A DNA stretch of 64,000 nt from Amyelois transitella (GCF_032362555.1 NC_083528.1:2542001-2606000); one strand, 5' to 3'. Numbered from the stretch's first letter, positions 1 to 10,970 are shown. The notes: generated by a model from the letters alone, not told the origin. Translations and numbers: made by a program.

Positions 1-340
1 AAGATGAGTTAATATAATTCATAACTTTGACAACCAACCTTTCTCTTTTTCTTAACAGACAGCACCCTAGTTACTTCCTTACGGATCTTGCTTTTCAAGT
101 CTTCCGACAGGTCTATACCGCTGTCATAGTTCTTCACATACTTCGTGATCGGCTCATCATCACTACTGTCTTCAACACGGGTTTCCACTTCAGCAAAAAC
201 GTCTCTCAACTTCTTCAAAATCTTTTCTGTTGTATCCTGAAAATTGGCAAGGTTTCTTATAGGGTCTCCCCTATCATCTACATCAGCATTCCCAGTTTCA
301 CACTCGACTATACACTTTTTATAGGCTCTCCATCCCTCCA
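1..340 (-). CDS. Probable exon of an acidic/lysine-rich protein, possibly the same gene as the ZZ exon
   Basis: The minus-strand reading frame runs from an acceptor AG at 341-342 to a stop near position 9. It encodes about 110 residues with an acidic segment (EDSSDDEP) followed by a basic tail rich in lysine. Base composition and low repetitiveness fit a real exon. I do not recognise the domain. The preceding ZZ exon ends on a complete codon, while this exon needs one extra base from its predecessor, so an unplaced exon or a different partner is required. It could be the downstream part of the p62-like gene or of another gene cut by the window edge. Confidence 0.35.
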
Positions 341-588
341 CTAATATGACCCACCCAAGATTAAAATATTATAATACTAGGTGAATGAATAGCCCTTTAA
401 TGACTTCAACACCTCAGCTTTTCCTGATGTTCAAGTTCTCAGCTTAGTAATAATATAAGTTCATGAAACATAAGATCTGCCCCATCAGAAAAATGAAAAT
501 GAAAAATATTTTATTTGGAAACAAGAACAAGTACAATATAAGTAACATAGGATAATAGGTGACATCTGCAGAAGTTATAAAACTAAAA

Positions 589-1002
589 ACTACTCGTCCT
601 ACCACTCCGGGAAATAGGTGTGATTTTTAGTATGTTTGTATATATTTGAATGCAGACAAGGCACTATCCTTACTTCTCTCTTTGTTTGCTTAGAATCAGA
701 GATAAGCCATGCCCTGTCAACGCCCCAGCCCATTGAATGGCACGCGCGACGCCGTTTATATCGCGCAATAAACTTTCTCTGATTTCAAATAAAAAGGGAA
801 AGAGCGACAGTTTTTCGCGCGATAAAAACGGCGTCGCACGTGACAAGTTACGAGGCTGGGGCGTTGAAAGGGCATGGCTTCACTCTGCTTCTTAGCTTCA
901 TCAAAAAAGAGAGAAGTAAGATTAAGGCCTTGTCTGCATACACATATATACAAACTTACTTATAAATCATGCTTTTTTTCCCAGAGTGGTAGGCAGAGTA
1001 GT
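589..1002. mobile_element. Foldback MITE (414 bp)
   Basis: The two halves are imperfect inverted complements from end to end. The left end ACTACTCGTCCTACCACTC pairs with the right end around GAGTGGTAGGCAGAGTAGT. The inner arms pair through the runs CTTACTTCTCTC, GGCATGGC and GACGCCGTTT. It sits in the putative intron between the ZZ exon and the next exon. No coding capacity. Its inner core (ACGCGCGACGC...ATCGCGC) recurs near 20.33 and 39.6 kb. Confidence 0.75.
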
Positions 1003-1055
1003 CTTATGTAATTATTATGTTAGTACATACTTTTAATAACTCTGGTACAACTTAC

Positions 1056-1231
1056 GTCTTTGTCAGGTCTAGAAATTCTCAGCATGTAATGTTTGGAATG
1101 CGTCTCAACTGTCTCGCAGATAGAACAAAGGTCGTAGTCCGGGCAGGTCAAGCATTTGTACCGGAACCCCACTACGGGGTTATTGCACTTGTTGCACAGC
1201 ACATCTTCATGCGTTAGGACTTCGGAGTCAG
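1056..1231 (-). CDS. ZZ-type zinc finger exon, p62/ref(2)P-like
   Basis: This is a minus-strand exon between a good acceptor (ttttccag, just above 1231) and a good donor (gtaagt, 1050-1055). It encodes a ZZ zinc finger with paired cysteines in the order CNKC, CLTC, CSIC and then spaced histidines. The core PVVGFRYKCLTCPDYDLC is very close to the ZZ finger of p62/SQSTM1 (ref(2)P in flies), a selective-autophagy receptor whose ZZ domain binds N-degrons and RIP1. PB1 and UBA domains are not visible, so only an internal exon is supported. KCMF1, Mind-bomb or dystrophin-type ZZ proteins are alternatives. The 5' part of the gene must lie above 1231, but I could not place it. Confidence 0.6.
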
Positions 1232-2690
1232 CTGGAAAACATTTATTAAATCAAGAGTGTACAGACTTTATTTATATCCATTATGCATAGTACAGTCAAC
1301 CACATGTCAACTTACTCGGCTGAATTTTTTAATGTGATAATAAAGATTAGTTCACATTGAATTTGGGTAACTGGATATACTCAGCTGTTTACTGTATGTC
1401 AACCTTCTCATGAAAATAAATTTTGTAAATATAAACGACTTAACTCCACCAACAAAAGTTAGTTTTAAATTTAAGAAGAATAAAAAAGGACTTGAAGTTA
1501 TAACACACTATAAATGATGGAACTGTTCGTGCAATTTTTACCACTTTTGAAAACAAGGCAGGCAAATGCGGAATTGTTTATTTGTAAGTATATTTTCAGA
1601 TACAGTTGCACTTTTGTTACCTTTGAAGCTATGAGGGCATGCTGATTGGTTAGGTGAAGACTAATCTGATTGTGGAATCAGCCATATAGTTAATTATCCA
1701 AGCTCAAACATTGCTAATTTCAGTAGGCACTAAAAGCTCTCTCTTACTCTATAACTAGAGAATGCCTACGGCTCCACCAGTGTCAAACGATAAAAACCCG
1801 TTAAATACTGTTCTCGCGGGAATTTCGCGAAATCCTTTCTTATTATGTACCCCTATACCACATAAGGAAGCTGTATGCCATATTTCAAGCATCTAGAACA
1901 AGTGGTCCGTCTGTGCATTGCCAGTCACTCAGATTTCTATACTATTTCTATCTATGATTTATGTCATACTAACAGTCATCTTGGTTTGTGGAGCCAGGTA
2001 AATACAACGTAGGCACAGCATCGGGCTTCAGATGTTTATTTTTGACGCTGTTGGGCTCGAAATGGCGCGAACAAAACCGATAGCCAAGCTTTTCTTGGCT
2101 CTTTACAATCAAGTCCTCCCTCCCTGCTGCTTTAAACCATTCTATTTGTCTAAAACAAAGGTAAAATGGTTATTTTCTTGTAGTAATATTCCCTATGATT
2201 ATTTCACTTTATGTTCTATTATTTACACAGAAAAATATCTATGTACCGTGAGCGCTCTTTTGGAAGACTGTAATAATTTAATTGTTTGCTACATCGACTG
2301 TTCCGGCCACAACCACTTACGCAGCAATAATTAACCATTGTTTTTCACAAAAAGATTAAGTTTTAGTTGTTTTGTAAACAATATTAGAACTGACCACGAA
2401 CTGACTGACAGTGACATAGAAAATAGACACACACTATGCCTTTTTTTCTTAAAAACCACGCAGGGGCGTTATAATAATAATCTACGGGCAACAATAACAA
2501 AAACGACGCTCTCTCTGCCAAACTCTCCTCTAAAATATTTACAGAGACTATGACGTACGTGTAACATATCCACTAAAGCTTACGATATCCTTAGGAAAGA
2601 TACAACGTGGTCCTATTCTAAAGTGTTCTAAATTGTTTTAAAATAATATGCAACTATGTATCTACATACATAATATATAGGTACTTATTT
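1232..2690. other. AT-rich stretch without a recognised gene
   Basis: No splice-consistent coding exon was found. The segment about 1690-2030 reads like an old LINE tail (the phrase about a matching fragment and 'agtcactcag' recurs near 55.5 kb). The open frames at 2032-2553 have no recognisable domain and AT-rich composition. Confidence 0.4.
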
Positions 2691-2693
2691 ATA

Positions 2694-2906
2694 ACTAGCT
2701 GTGCCCGCAACTTCGTCCGCGTGGAATAGTTATTTTGGGCATTTTCCATTATTTTTTTGCTCCTTATAGTTGCAGCGTGATGTTATATAGCCTACCTCGA
2801 TAAATGGCAACGCAAAAAGAATTTTTCAATTCGAACCAGTAGTTCGTTGGATTAGCGCGTTCAAACAAACAAACTCTTCAGCTTTATAATATTAGTATTA
2901 GATAAA
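2694..2906 (+). repeat. LINE-tail-type interspersed repeat (family B)
   Basis: Starts with ACTAGCTGTGCCCGCAACTT and ends in CAGCTTTATAATATTAG. The same roughly 250-bp block recurs at 22.2, 23.9, 27.0(-), 36.2, 52.4 and 63.7(-) kb. It is probably the 3' end of a non-LTR element or a SINE derived from one. Confidence 0.8.
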
Positions 2907-3509
2907 TATAATAATTAATTATTTATAAGTTTTTATATCGATTCAAAAATGACAAAGTTCCATACAAACTTGCACCCTGTATTTCATCCCCTTGGGATAG
3001 AATTTCAGGAAAAAAAGTAGCCTATATTCTAATCCAGGTTACTAACCATATCTGTGCCGAATTTCGTTCAGCAGGCTTACTCTCGAACTCAATCTCAATC
3101 TCAATTCTGTCGCAATCCAATTCCAATCGCAATTTAGTTTGGTACTCTTGAAATCATTAATCTTGAGATTGAGTTGGTATTGCGATTGTGTCATTATTGT
3201 GTTTTCCTTGGCGATTCCACTATACGTCAATATGACAGTGACATACATCACCATGTCTACGACAGAAATAGAACGAATTAATGAATGAAAACTTTGATAA
3301 ACAATATTAAATTTAAGTAATTTTCAAGTAAATAATTAATTTTAAATGATATTTTTATTAACAATGCTTATTTCTTAGTAATAAATAACTTTAAGGCAAA
3401 AAATAATCAAATTAAATGTTTCAAACAGCGTATTTGGCTGTATGAGTATTTTCCTGTGCCTATATGTAAAGTTCACAATAAACAAAACAACAAAATAACA
3501 TTTTAAAAC

Positions 3510-4149
3510 CAGTGTTGCCAACTTAGTGGAATTTCCACTAAATCTGGTGGTTTTGACTTGTCTTTTAGCGGACATATATGAGTTTTAGTGGCTAGTGGAT
3601 TTATCTAGTGGAATTTAAGAATTTTGTTTTTTTTTGTTTAAATTATTGGAATAACGCCTATAAAATCCAGTCGTATCGTTGTTGGAGTTCAATTTCTAGA
3701 CTTATCAATCAATAATTTGCCAACCTTCAATTTAGTAGTGAGTACAACGCTCAGGAGGACCGGCATCCAGGCCAGAAACCACAACATTTCATTTCATACT
3801 TTATGTCTCTGAGAGTTCGACAACAAATGGGCTTTGTTACTTTTTATTGTCAACCACTTACTATAATTTATGATCGTAACGAATTGTTTTAAAAATTTAT
3901 TTTAAACATCATTTTTTTTTTATTTAATTGTAACTAAACTTATAACAATTTATTTATTCTGATTAATTTGAATATCTAATATTTGCCGCTTAATCCGCCA
4001 ACAGCGACATCATTCATGCTAATTTCGACACAACAGAAATAAAGTTAATGGAAAATTTAGTGTTTGATGGTCCGACTTTTTTTAGTGGATTTCTAGTGGT
4101 TTTAGAGGTCGATTTTAGTGGGGAGCTTGATACGTCGTTGGCAACACTG
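3510..4149. mobile_element. hAT-type MITE nested in the Harbinger element
   Basis: The 13-bp perfect terminal inverted repeat CAGTGTTGCCAAC / GTTGGCAACACTG bounds a 640-bp non-coding segment. It is flanked by near-identical 8-mers (TTTAAAAC at 3502-3509, TTTAAAAA at 4150-4157). The CAGTG terminus and 8-bp duplication are hAT hallmarks. The interior is rich in repeats of TTTTAGTGG near both ends, possible transposase-binding sites. The autonomous partner is not in the window. Confidence 0.8.
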
Positions 4150-4316
4150 TTTAAAAATGTGGTTTAAAAGTTTTAGTTTGGCGCTCATAAGGTAAGTAAT
4201 TTTTTCACTTATTAAAGTTTTTGATACTTTTATTTATTATAAAACGATTGTCACTAGTACACAAGTGATCTTCAAGCAAAAAACTGTTAGTAATGCTGTA
4301 TCATACTATTACAGAA

Positions 4317-5294
4317 ATGGCAAACAGACCCACACAATACCAAATGGCAGCGTTAGTGGAGTTCCTGGAGAAAAATACAGGAATTGCTCGAGGCCTTCTG
4401 CCAACGCAGCAGGCCAAACAGGAAACTCGAAAAAAGTGGCAGGAGTTCGCTGAGTCCACTAACGCCTTGGGTGGGATTATCAAAGATGGGCAGGCTTGGG
4501 CTAAGGTAAGCTAGCATTAAAACAGATTTATTATATTAGTTACATGCATATATATTAAATCATAATGATTTCCTTTTCATGCATTTCAGTATTGGACTGA
4601 AATAAAATCATCCCTTAAAAAAGTCTGCCAACAAAGGGCTCAGTCCATGAGGCGCACCGGAGGTGGCATAGATGTGGTGCCAGAGCTGTCGTTGCTGGAA
4701 CAGCGCCTAGTGGCAGTCATGGGTGGGGACTCATTTGCCACGGGCACAAGGGGAATAGCAGTAGACCCCTCTCCCCAAAGTAATGTAAGTAAAATAATAT
4801 GAAAAGTTAAATAAAATTTGTTTATTCAGAAACCAAGAATTGACGTCAGTTATTTACTTAAAACTAAGTTTACTACCGCCTCCAAAGCGCAAGTGAAGAA
4901 GAAGCGGCACAACAAACTTCACTGCTGCATTTCTACAACAACGTCAATTTACTTACAAACATTATATTAAGCATTTACTATAGATTATTTTAACACGCTT
5001 AATAAAATAATAGTGTACAGTTAAAATTACATGAATTAAGTCTATGATCAGTAAAATAACATTAACAAAATTAAACTCTGAACTAAAAAATAAAAATGAC
5101 ATTCATCAATACAATTCAGTTAAGTGATTTTATAATAATTTTATTTATTTTTCCTGTTACAGTCTAGCCCCTCCATCTTGCCATCCACGTCTGATGCAGT
5201 TTTACCCATGATAGACCTGCCAACATCTAGATTATCTATGGTAGAGCTGCCTTCCACCTCTGCCGCTGTTGTACCCGAAGCATTGGACAGATAA
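4317..5294 (+). CDS. Myb/SANT-like DNA-binding protein of the Harbinger element (zeste-like)
   Basis: Three exons join in phase 0: 4317-4505, 4590-4784 and 5163-5294, with gtaagc and gtaagt donors and ttcag/ttacag acceptors. They give an intact 171-aa protein. Residues 1-85 form a trihelix/Myb-SANT-like domain with the spacing of tryptophans seen in insect 'regulatory protein zeste' type proteins (KKWQEFAESTNALG, then QAWAKYWTEIKSSLKKV). The C-terminus is Ser/Pro-rich. In Harbinger systems this accessory protein binds the element ends and helps import the transposase. The ORF is unbroken although its partner transposase is not. I chose the ATG at 4317 because it directly precedes the conserved domain. 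Confidence 0.75.
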
Positions 5295-5630
5295 AACTAT
5301 CTACTATATGTGATGCACCTCCAAATGCTGCATCTACACTTAATATATTTAAGTCCGCCTCACAGATCTGTAACAAAAATAAATTAAAAATAAATAAATA
5401 TAGTATTTTTATTTTATATTAATTTATCTACACTAATATTATAAAGAGGAAAACTTTGTTTGTTTGTAATGAATAGGCTCAAAAACTACTGGACCAATTT
5501 TAAAAATTCTTTCACCATTCGAAAGCTACATTATCCACAAGTAACATAGACTATATTTTATTTTGGAAAAAAATAGGGTTCCGTAATAATATATAAAAAT
5601 AATTGGCAAAACAGCGTTTGCCGGGTAAGC

Positions 5631-5680
5631 TAGTATTTTATATTACCACTACATATAGTAGTGGTAATATAAAATAAGCT
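5631..5680. repeat. Perfect hairpin inside the Harbinger element
   Basis: Arms of 19 bp (TATTTTATATTACCACTAC and its complement) surround a 5-bp ATATA loop. It lies where the transposase homology stops and a LINE-tail fragment begins, so it may mark a rearrangement junction. Confidence 0.7.
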
Positions 5681-5689
5681 TATTATGAA

Positions 5690-6473
5690 TTTATGTAATA
5701 AACATATAAAAGGGATACATACTATTAATACATTTGTTGAATGGTAATGTTTTCTGTTAAAATATCTTTCTTCATTTTCAGCAGGACGTACTATTGCCAC
5801 ATGGGTTCCATCTATGCATCCTATTACTCCAGGAATGCGAAATTATTCATAAAACCTACAACAAACACAGATATTAACACACATTTCTGCCATCTGCCAA
5901 ATAAAATAAATTGTCATGTCTTAAACACAATTTACATACCTTCTTTTAATAAATTGCGTTCTGGAACAGTTTGAGGAAATTTTATGTATTTATGCAGGAT
6001 TGTCGGGTCATTCAATGCTGCTGTCACATCTCTCAATGCCCGAGATACTGATTGCTGCGACATGGGAGTACCTAGTGAACATCCTACTAGGCGTTGGTAG
6101 CTGCCAGTTGCATAGAATGAAAGTGCTACTAGTATCTGTAGACCAAAACCAATTATTTAAGCAATTAGGTACCTTTGCAAACTTGTTTGTATCACAAACT
6201 AACACAAAGTACTCACATAATTTAAAACAAAATTACCTTGTATTTTGTACTGATATCACTTCTTCTTTTAGGAGCTTGCATCAAGGGTTTTAGCTCTTGA
6301 TATAAATAATGGAACAATGCCTTGGTGACACGATAATTTCGCTTAAATTCGTCATCACTCATAGCAAGTGCTTTATCGGCGTACCGAGCAATCCTACGCA
6401 AATTACGCGTTTCTCGCAAATCCTTTCTACAGGCATCACTGAAAATTACATTTTGCAACACCAAACGAGCCAT
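5690..6473 (-). pseudogene. HARBI1-type Harbinger transposase, frameshifted and truncated
   Basis: Exon 1 (6473-6237) encodes the N-terminal region with DDEFKRNYRVTKALF and LKPLMQAPKRRSD. Exon 2 (6135-5940) encodes LVALSFYATGSYQRLVG and MSQQSVSRALRDV, both diagnostic of HARBI1-like nucleases. A third segment (about 5850-5690) has the first catalytic aspartate in [13 protein letters not shown], followed by RKHYHS. It is reached only across a one-base frameshift near 5838 (in frame, the exon stops after GFMNNF...). After about 5700 the homology ends, so the rest of the DDE core is missing. The protein cannot be active. Any mobilisation would need a transposase supplied elsewhere. Confidence 0.8.
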
Positions 6474-6782
6474 TGTATGCACTTTTTTACAAGTAAAATG
6501 TATATGCAATTTTCACAAAGTTACTATTTCCTTATTGTGATTATCACAATAAATATCCAAGAATAACACAAGTTCAACGCAATGTCGAGCTGTCAAAATG
6601 GCTTCAAGAGTACCGAATTCTCAAGTTCCAGAACAAAATCTCAATATTAATTAGTTCACTCAATATCCGCCCGATTTCGCCCCAATGTGGCGCTAGTGTG
6701 AAATTCAAGAGTGCCAAATGACGTTTCTTGCATTGAGATTGGCATTGGATATTGGCATTGCGAGTCGAGAGTAAGCCTGCAG

Positions 6783-7010
6783 ATCCGTTCGATAGATTTT
6801 CCGTGATGCGCGTACAAACATACAGACAGACAGACGGACAGACAGACAGACAACAATTCTAAAAAAAATTGTTTTGGCTACTATTGACCCTAATGTAGTA
6901 TTTTCATTACTAAAAAATATTGCATGCTTGAAGGGGCAAACTGTTGATACTGTTAAATGTAATTCCATCTATATGTCTACACAGTTATGCAATAAATATT
7001 TTGAGTTGAG
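6783..7010. repeat. Right half of a LINE-tail repeat split by the Harbinger insertion
   Basis: Continues the repeat that ends at 3071 (left half about 2940-3071) and includes the GACAGACAGAC microsatellite. About 6860-7540 holds no recognisable gene; it is AT-rich unique sequence. Confidence 0.6.
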
Positions 7011-7544
7011 TTGAGTTGAACCCGGACCTCATGTTGTTTGTGCTATATTTTTTTTTAATGTGTGTTTGATCAACTATTTAAATAATAGGCTAGGTAGGTA
7101 AATAGATAACTAATTTAAAGAAAGCTGTATCGATAACAATTTTTAGGGACTTGGCGTCCTTATAGGTTAGCAACTTCTAAAATGCAATCAATAAATATCT
7201 CTGTCTGCATTTATTACGTACTGAATTATTTAGGACCACTGAATTAAAAATGTACGTAGGTACTATAGTTATAGCGCGCGCTTCCCTAAGTTCTTTAGGA
7301 ACATGATAGGTAGCGTACCGACTAGACTGGTTTCAAGACAAGCATCCAGTCTAGATAGACCGCAGGAATGCCACTGACTAAAGTAGGTAGCTACCTACAG
7401 TGGCTATTTATAGCATCGATCTATATTTAATATCATTATTGTTGTTCATGGATCGCTCGGCGATACCAAGCGGCAATTTATTGCACGCAATTTGTTTTTA
7501 AGCTTAGAAATGCGCGATTTGGGTAGGTATGAAGTTACACATAA

Positions 7545-7716
7545 GTACATACATATGGTCACGTCTATATTCCTTGCGGGGTAGACAGAGCCAATAGTCT
7601 TGAAAAGACTGAATGGCCACGTTCAGCTGTTTGGCTTAATGATAGAATTGAGATTCAAATAATGACAAGTTGCTAGCCCATCACCTAAAAAAGAATCCCA
7701 AGTTTGTAAGCCTAGG
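7545..7716 (-). repeat. SINE-like family A, partial copy
   Basis: Read on the minus strand it ends in GTGACCATATGTATGTA. Family A is defined by GTGCCGTGTGGTTCCCGGCA at the head, the core GGCGATGGGCTAGCAACCTG, CTACCCCGCAAGGGATATAG near the end and a (TATG)n tail. Confidence 0.75.
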
Positions 7717-7974
7717 TATGAAGTTGATCACTTTAAATTTCTTTGTCACCTTATCCAATCAATTTTAATGAATTATAGCATAGTATCTACCTCCATCCAT
7801 CCCAAGATCGAGATGGTAGGTTCCTAGTCTACTGTGTCGGTTTAGTAAATATTTTTTTAGGAAGGTAGTCTGCAATGTTTTAAGATTTACTAAGTTGATA
7901 CCTACTTTGCCTTGTCTCCCTATCTTTCTAAGTAAAGAACTCAATCACGAATATATATATACGAGAATATTTAT

Positions 7975-8215
7975 AACTAGCTTTTACCCGCAGCTTCGTC
8001 CGCGCGAATTTAGCGCCATAACACGCTCGAATTGAGCGTCACCTTCAAATGAATATAGGTTTTTCGCAAATCCCACGAGAACTATTGTTATACCGGGATG
8101 AAAAGTAGGTTTATAGGTACTGTGTCCTACAAGACGATTGGTTCAGTTCAGCAGATAAAGCGGGAAGAGTCAAATAATAAACTTAATTTCGCATTTATAA
8201 ATAATACCTACCTAG
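7975..8215. repeat. LINE-tail fragment
   Basis: Begins ACTAGCTTTTACCCGCAGCTT, a common lepidopteran LINE 3'-end phrase, and ends near a TTTCGCATTTATAAATAATA tail. A related fragment is at 11.8-12.1 kb. Confidence 0.6.
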
Positions 8216-8398
8216 TTGGGATGTAAAAAATATTTATCGCTTGCCTTGCATTTGCATGGTAACAAAAAAAATAACATCTATGTACCTACCTACCTGCTTA
8301 TCAGAAATTCAGAATACATTGTATCAGCTGTTTTCATGTTGATGTGTGCGTAAAACCAACTAAACGATGTCAATGGCCGTGAATCGCGACCGTTGGAA

Positions 8399-8974
8399 AA
8401 GTGTGCATTACCCCAACAAGAAAGTAGCTCCTAGAGAGATATTACTGGAAAATAAATAAGTTCCCAATTAGCTGTGGATGTACATAAAATAAATAATTTA
8501 TACGAGTTGTAGTTTTGGTAAAATGCCAAAAAAAAATCCTGTTTAAGAAATCTACTCTTCAAATTCAAAACTTATAATCGAAGCAAGAAATATTGTGCAT
8601 GGACAGATAGCTCTTTGTACATGGAAAAATGTGCAGCCGAAATAAAATTGGTGCGGGTTCAGGTTCTCGAGCTATTAAGTTTCCTGCTGGAGGAATGGTT
8701 TGCAAAATCGTGTATCACTTAAAGCATTACTTGTGCGCGTCAAACGTACAAGCATATGGACTAAATACATACAAGTATCTTTTAATGTGCTCATGGTATA
8801 CAAAATTAGATCAAAGAAAATACTTATACATTTTAAGTAATGAATAAGAAATATGATATAAAAGAAAATTGATATGTAGCTATTTTTCCGAAACTACTAC
8901 ACGCTGTTATTATTTAATTCAGGCACAGCTAAATTACATCTCTCTAGGAGCTATTTTCCTGTTGGGGTAATGCA
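8399..8974. mobile_element. TIR-bounded non-autonomous DNA element
   Basis: Inverted termini of about 45 bp with few mismatches. The left end reads GTGTGCATTACCCCAACAAG; the right end is the complement of GTGTGCATTACCCCAACAGG. Both continue into TAGCTCCTAGAGAGAT. I could not fix a target duplication, so the superfamily is open. No meaningful ORF. Confidence 0.65.
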
Positions 8975-9600
8975 CACGTTCGAGAAAATGTTGGAATGTT
9001 CTTGCAAATGGGCGGGGCCACTAAAGCGGCGCAGCTACGCGATTGGCCAATTGCGTGGCGCCATGGAGCCTAGAAACATACAGAGTTTGTATTTAGATTT
9101 AATAAAAATTGCATTTTATCGTAAAATTGTAGTAATTAAGAGAAATAAGCATCTTTTGTTATGAGAACTATTTTTAAAGATAAATTTATTTATTAGTTAA
9201 GTTAATTCACAGCACTGTGACATTATATTTAAAACATAAGTTCTAATAGAAATATAATCTAAATCTTAAATAAAAAATCCTTAAATGTTCCTTTAACACA
9301 TAAAAGTAAAAACTAAAGCAGGCATAAAATTACTCGAAATGCTAGTGGCTTATGTTATTATGGTGTTATGGATTATGTTTTTTTTATGATTCAAATCTTT
9401 CTGTAAGCAGTTACGAATGAAAAGTTTTATTTTATTTTAAATTCTATTAACTAAACATGCTGCACAAATAAAACATGAATAAAAACCACGCTAAAATAAA
9501 CAAAGCTTACAATGTATTTAAATGCTTACTCCAGACGCAGACATTTTCTAAGCTCCGTGTTTTACAAGGATCAATAAACAGCTGGCAAACGCACACAAAC
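8975..9600. other. Intergenic, no gene seen
   Basis: About 8975-9080 is locally GC-rich (contains ATTGGCCAATTGCGTGGCGCC, an inverted CCAAT-type arrangement). The rest is AT-rich and lies upstream of the small heat-shock gene. No exon or repeat family was recognised. Confidence 0.35.
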
Positions 9601-9618
9601 GTCTATCCTTCTGTAAAC

Positions 9619-9679
9619 TTCGTGAAATTTCTCGCTTGTTCTACTCGCCGCTAGATGTCGCGCTCGCCGCGTATATAAA
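9619..9679 (+). promoter_or_regulatory. Heat-shock promoter: HSE, shared 20-bp block and TATA box
   Basis: A three-unit heat-shock element TTCgtGAAatTTC lies at 9619-9631. It is followed by CTACTCGCCGCTAGATGTCG at 9641-9660 and TATATAAA at 9672-9679, about 115 bp before the start codon. The 20-bp block is identical in the promoter of the second small heat-shock gene. Transcription would start near 9705. Heat or stress induction through HSF is the expected control. Confidence 0.75.
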
Positions 9680-9795
9680 CTCGCCGGCCGGCTTTCCGGC
9701 ATGTTATTTGTGAACAAGCATTACTCGAAGCGAATTGGTGCTAAAGCACTGCGATCTCTGAACTAACTGCGAATTTACCTCCAATTACAATCAAG

Positions 9796-10329
9796 ATGTC
9801 TCTGCTACCTTTCATCATGGGCTACGAGCACCCTCACCGCCTCATCGATCAGGATTTCGGCCTGGCGCTGACTCCCGAAGATCTGCTGACGGCCGCCGTG
9901 GCACCCATGTTCTCCCGGGACTACTACCGACCCTGGCGTCAACTAGCCGCGGCCGCGCGAGATGTCGGATCCACCATCAAATCCGACAAGGACAAATTCC
10001 AAGTAAACTTAGATGTCCAGCATTTTGCGCCCGAAGAAATCTCAGTGAAGACCGCGGACGGGTTTGTGGTGATTGAGGGCAAGCATGAAGAAAAGAAGGA
10101 CGAGCACGGGTACATTTCGAGGCAGTTCTCTCGGCGCTACGCGCTGCCTGAGGGTTGCAACCCTGAGACGGTGGAATCACGGTTATCTTCGGACGGAGTT
10201 TTGACTATCGTCGCGCCGCGGGTGGCTCCGGCTTTGAAGAACGAGAGGGCTGTTCCTATCGCACAGACCGGTCCAGTGAGGAAGGAGATCAAGGATCAGA
10301 CTTCCCAGGCTAACGGTAACCAGAAGTAA
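9796..10329 (+). CDS. Small heat-shock protein (alpha-crystallin family), cytosolic
   Basis: A single-exon gene encodes 177 aa, the usual length of insect 20-kDa HSPs. The N-terminus is hydrophobic with the conserved DQDFGLALTPEDLL and YYRPWRQL phrases. The alpha-crystallin domain spans about residues 66-153 (FQVNLDVQHFAPEEISVK through SSDGVLTIVAP). The VPI near the C-terminus is the IXI/V-type motif that docks between dimers. It acts as an ATP-independent holdase that keeps unfolding proteins soluble. The closest type is the l(2)efl/Hsp20 group of insects. There is no signal peptide. It is convergent with the second small HSP gene 2 kb away, and lack of introns is normal for stress genes. 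A polyadenylation signal is at 10433-10438. Confidence 0.95.
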   Translation: MSLLPFIMGYEHPHRLIDQDFGLALTPEDLLTAAVAPMFSRDYYRPWRQLAAAARDVGSTIKSDKDKFQVNLDVQHFAPEEISVKTADGFVVIEGKHEEKKDEHGYISRQFSRRYALPEGCNPETVESRLSSDGVLTIVAPRVAPALKNERAVPIAQTGPVRKEIKDQTSQANGNQK

Positions 10330-10432
10330 CTGTACAGTATTATGGTACGAGATTGTTTGTGATAGCGCGTGTCTATGTTCGATGTGATTTCAGTGTTTTA
10401 AACATTTTTTAATTAAGACTGAATTATTTAAA

Positions 10433-10438
10433 AATAAA
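10433..10438 (+). terminator. Polyadenylation signal AATAAA of small HSP gene 1
   Basis: AATAAA lies 104 bp after the stop codon in a T-rich context. Confidence 0.7.
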
Positions 10439-10851
10439 TGCTTTTAATTTATTCCCGTGTTTTATTAATTTTCCTTTGGTTGTTATACATATAAGTGTGG
10501 GTAGACAGGTCCTTATAATTCCAAATTCCAGTTTTTCAAAAAGCTACCTACCTACCTACCTCAACTCGTGTTTGTTATTGTACGAATGTGTTCTAATGCG
10601 ATAACTTTCAAACAGCTGGTTTGTTTTTGATGAAATTTAAAACTTAGTAGGATAGGATTTGTAAATATTATTTTCAAGTTTGTAGGATAAACAAATTCGG
10701 TTTTGATATATCCATAATTTTGTGAAAAATAGTCTGTGAGGTCAAAGTTCGTTGGAATTGCAAGTAATAAAAAACTATCTAGGTGATTTATAAATTTTTG
10801 TTTAAATTGATGTAACTCTACGTTAAGTACCTACCTACTCAAAGTTAGAAA

Positions 10852-10970
10852 TGACGTCTGTAACCCTTGTGGGGTAGACAGAGCTAACAGTCCTGAAAAC
10901 ACTGAAGGGCCGCGTTCAGCTCTATGGTTTTATTATGGAATTGAGATGAGAAATTGAGATTCAAATAATA
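10852..10970 (-). repeat. SINE-like family A, degenerate partial copy
   Basis: Contains GGGGTAGACAGAGCTAACAG and the GCCGCGTTCAGCT segment of family A. It lies between the two small HSP genes. Confidence 0.6.

Larger units (their letters stand above)
3072..6779. mobile_element. PIF/Harbinger DNA transposon (3.7 kb), degenerate
   Basis: The termini are inverted repeats starting CAGGCTTACTCTCGA, flanked on both sides by a CAG triplet (3069-3071 and 6780-6782). A 3-bp target duplication is typical of PIF/Harbinger. Inside are the two genes usual for this superfamily: a Myb/SANT-like protein on the plus strand and a HARBI1-type nuclease on the minus strand, arranged tail to tail. Removing the element rejoins a known type of LINE-tail sequence (ending in the GACAGACAGAC tract near 6830), so the empty site can be read directly. 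A hAT-type MITE (3510-4149) and a LINE-tail fragment (about 5420-5650) are nested within it. Confidence 0.85.

Noticed and set aside
2032-2553. Two adjacent plus-strand frames of 100 and 71 codons
   Set aside because: No conserved motif, AT-rich codons and no splice context.
9977-10180. Minus-strand frame opposite the first small HSP gene
   Set aside because: It is the shadow of a GC-rich real coding region.
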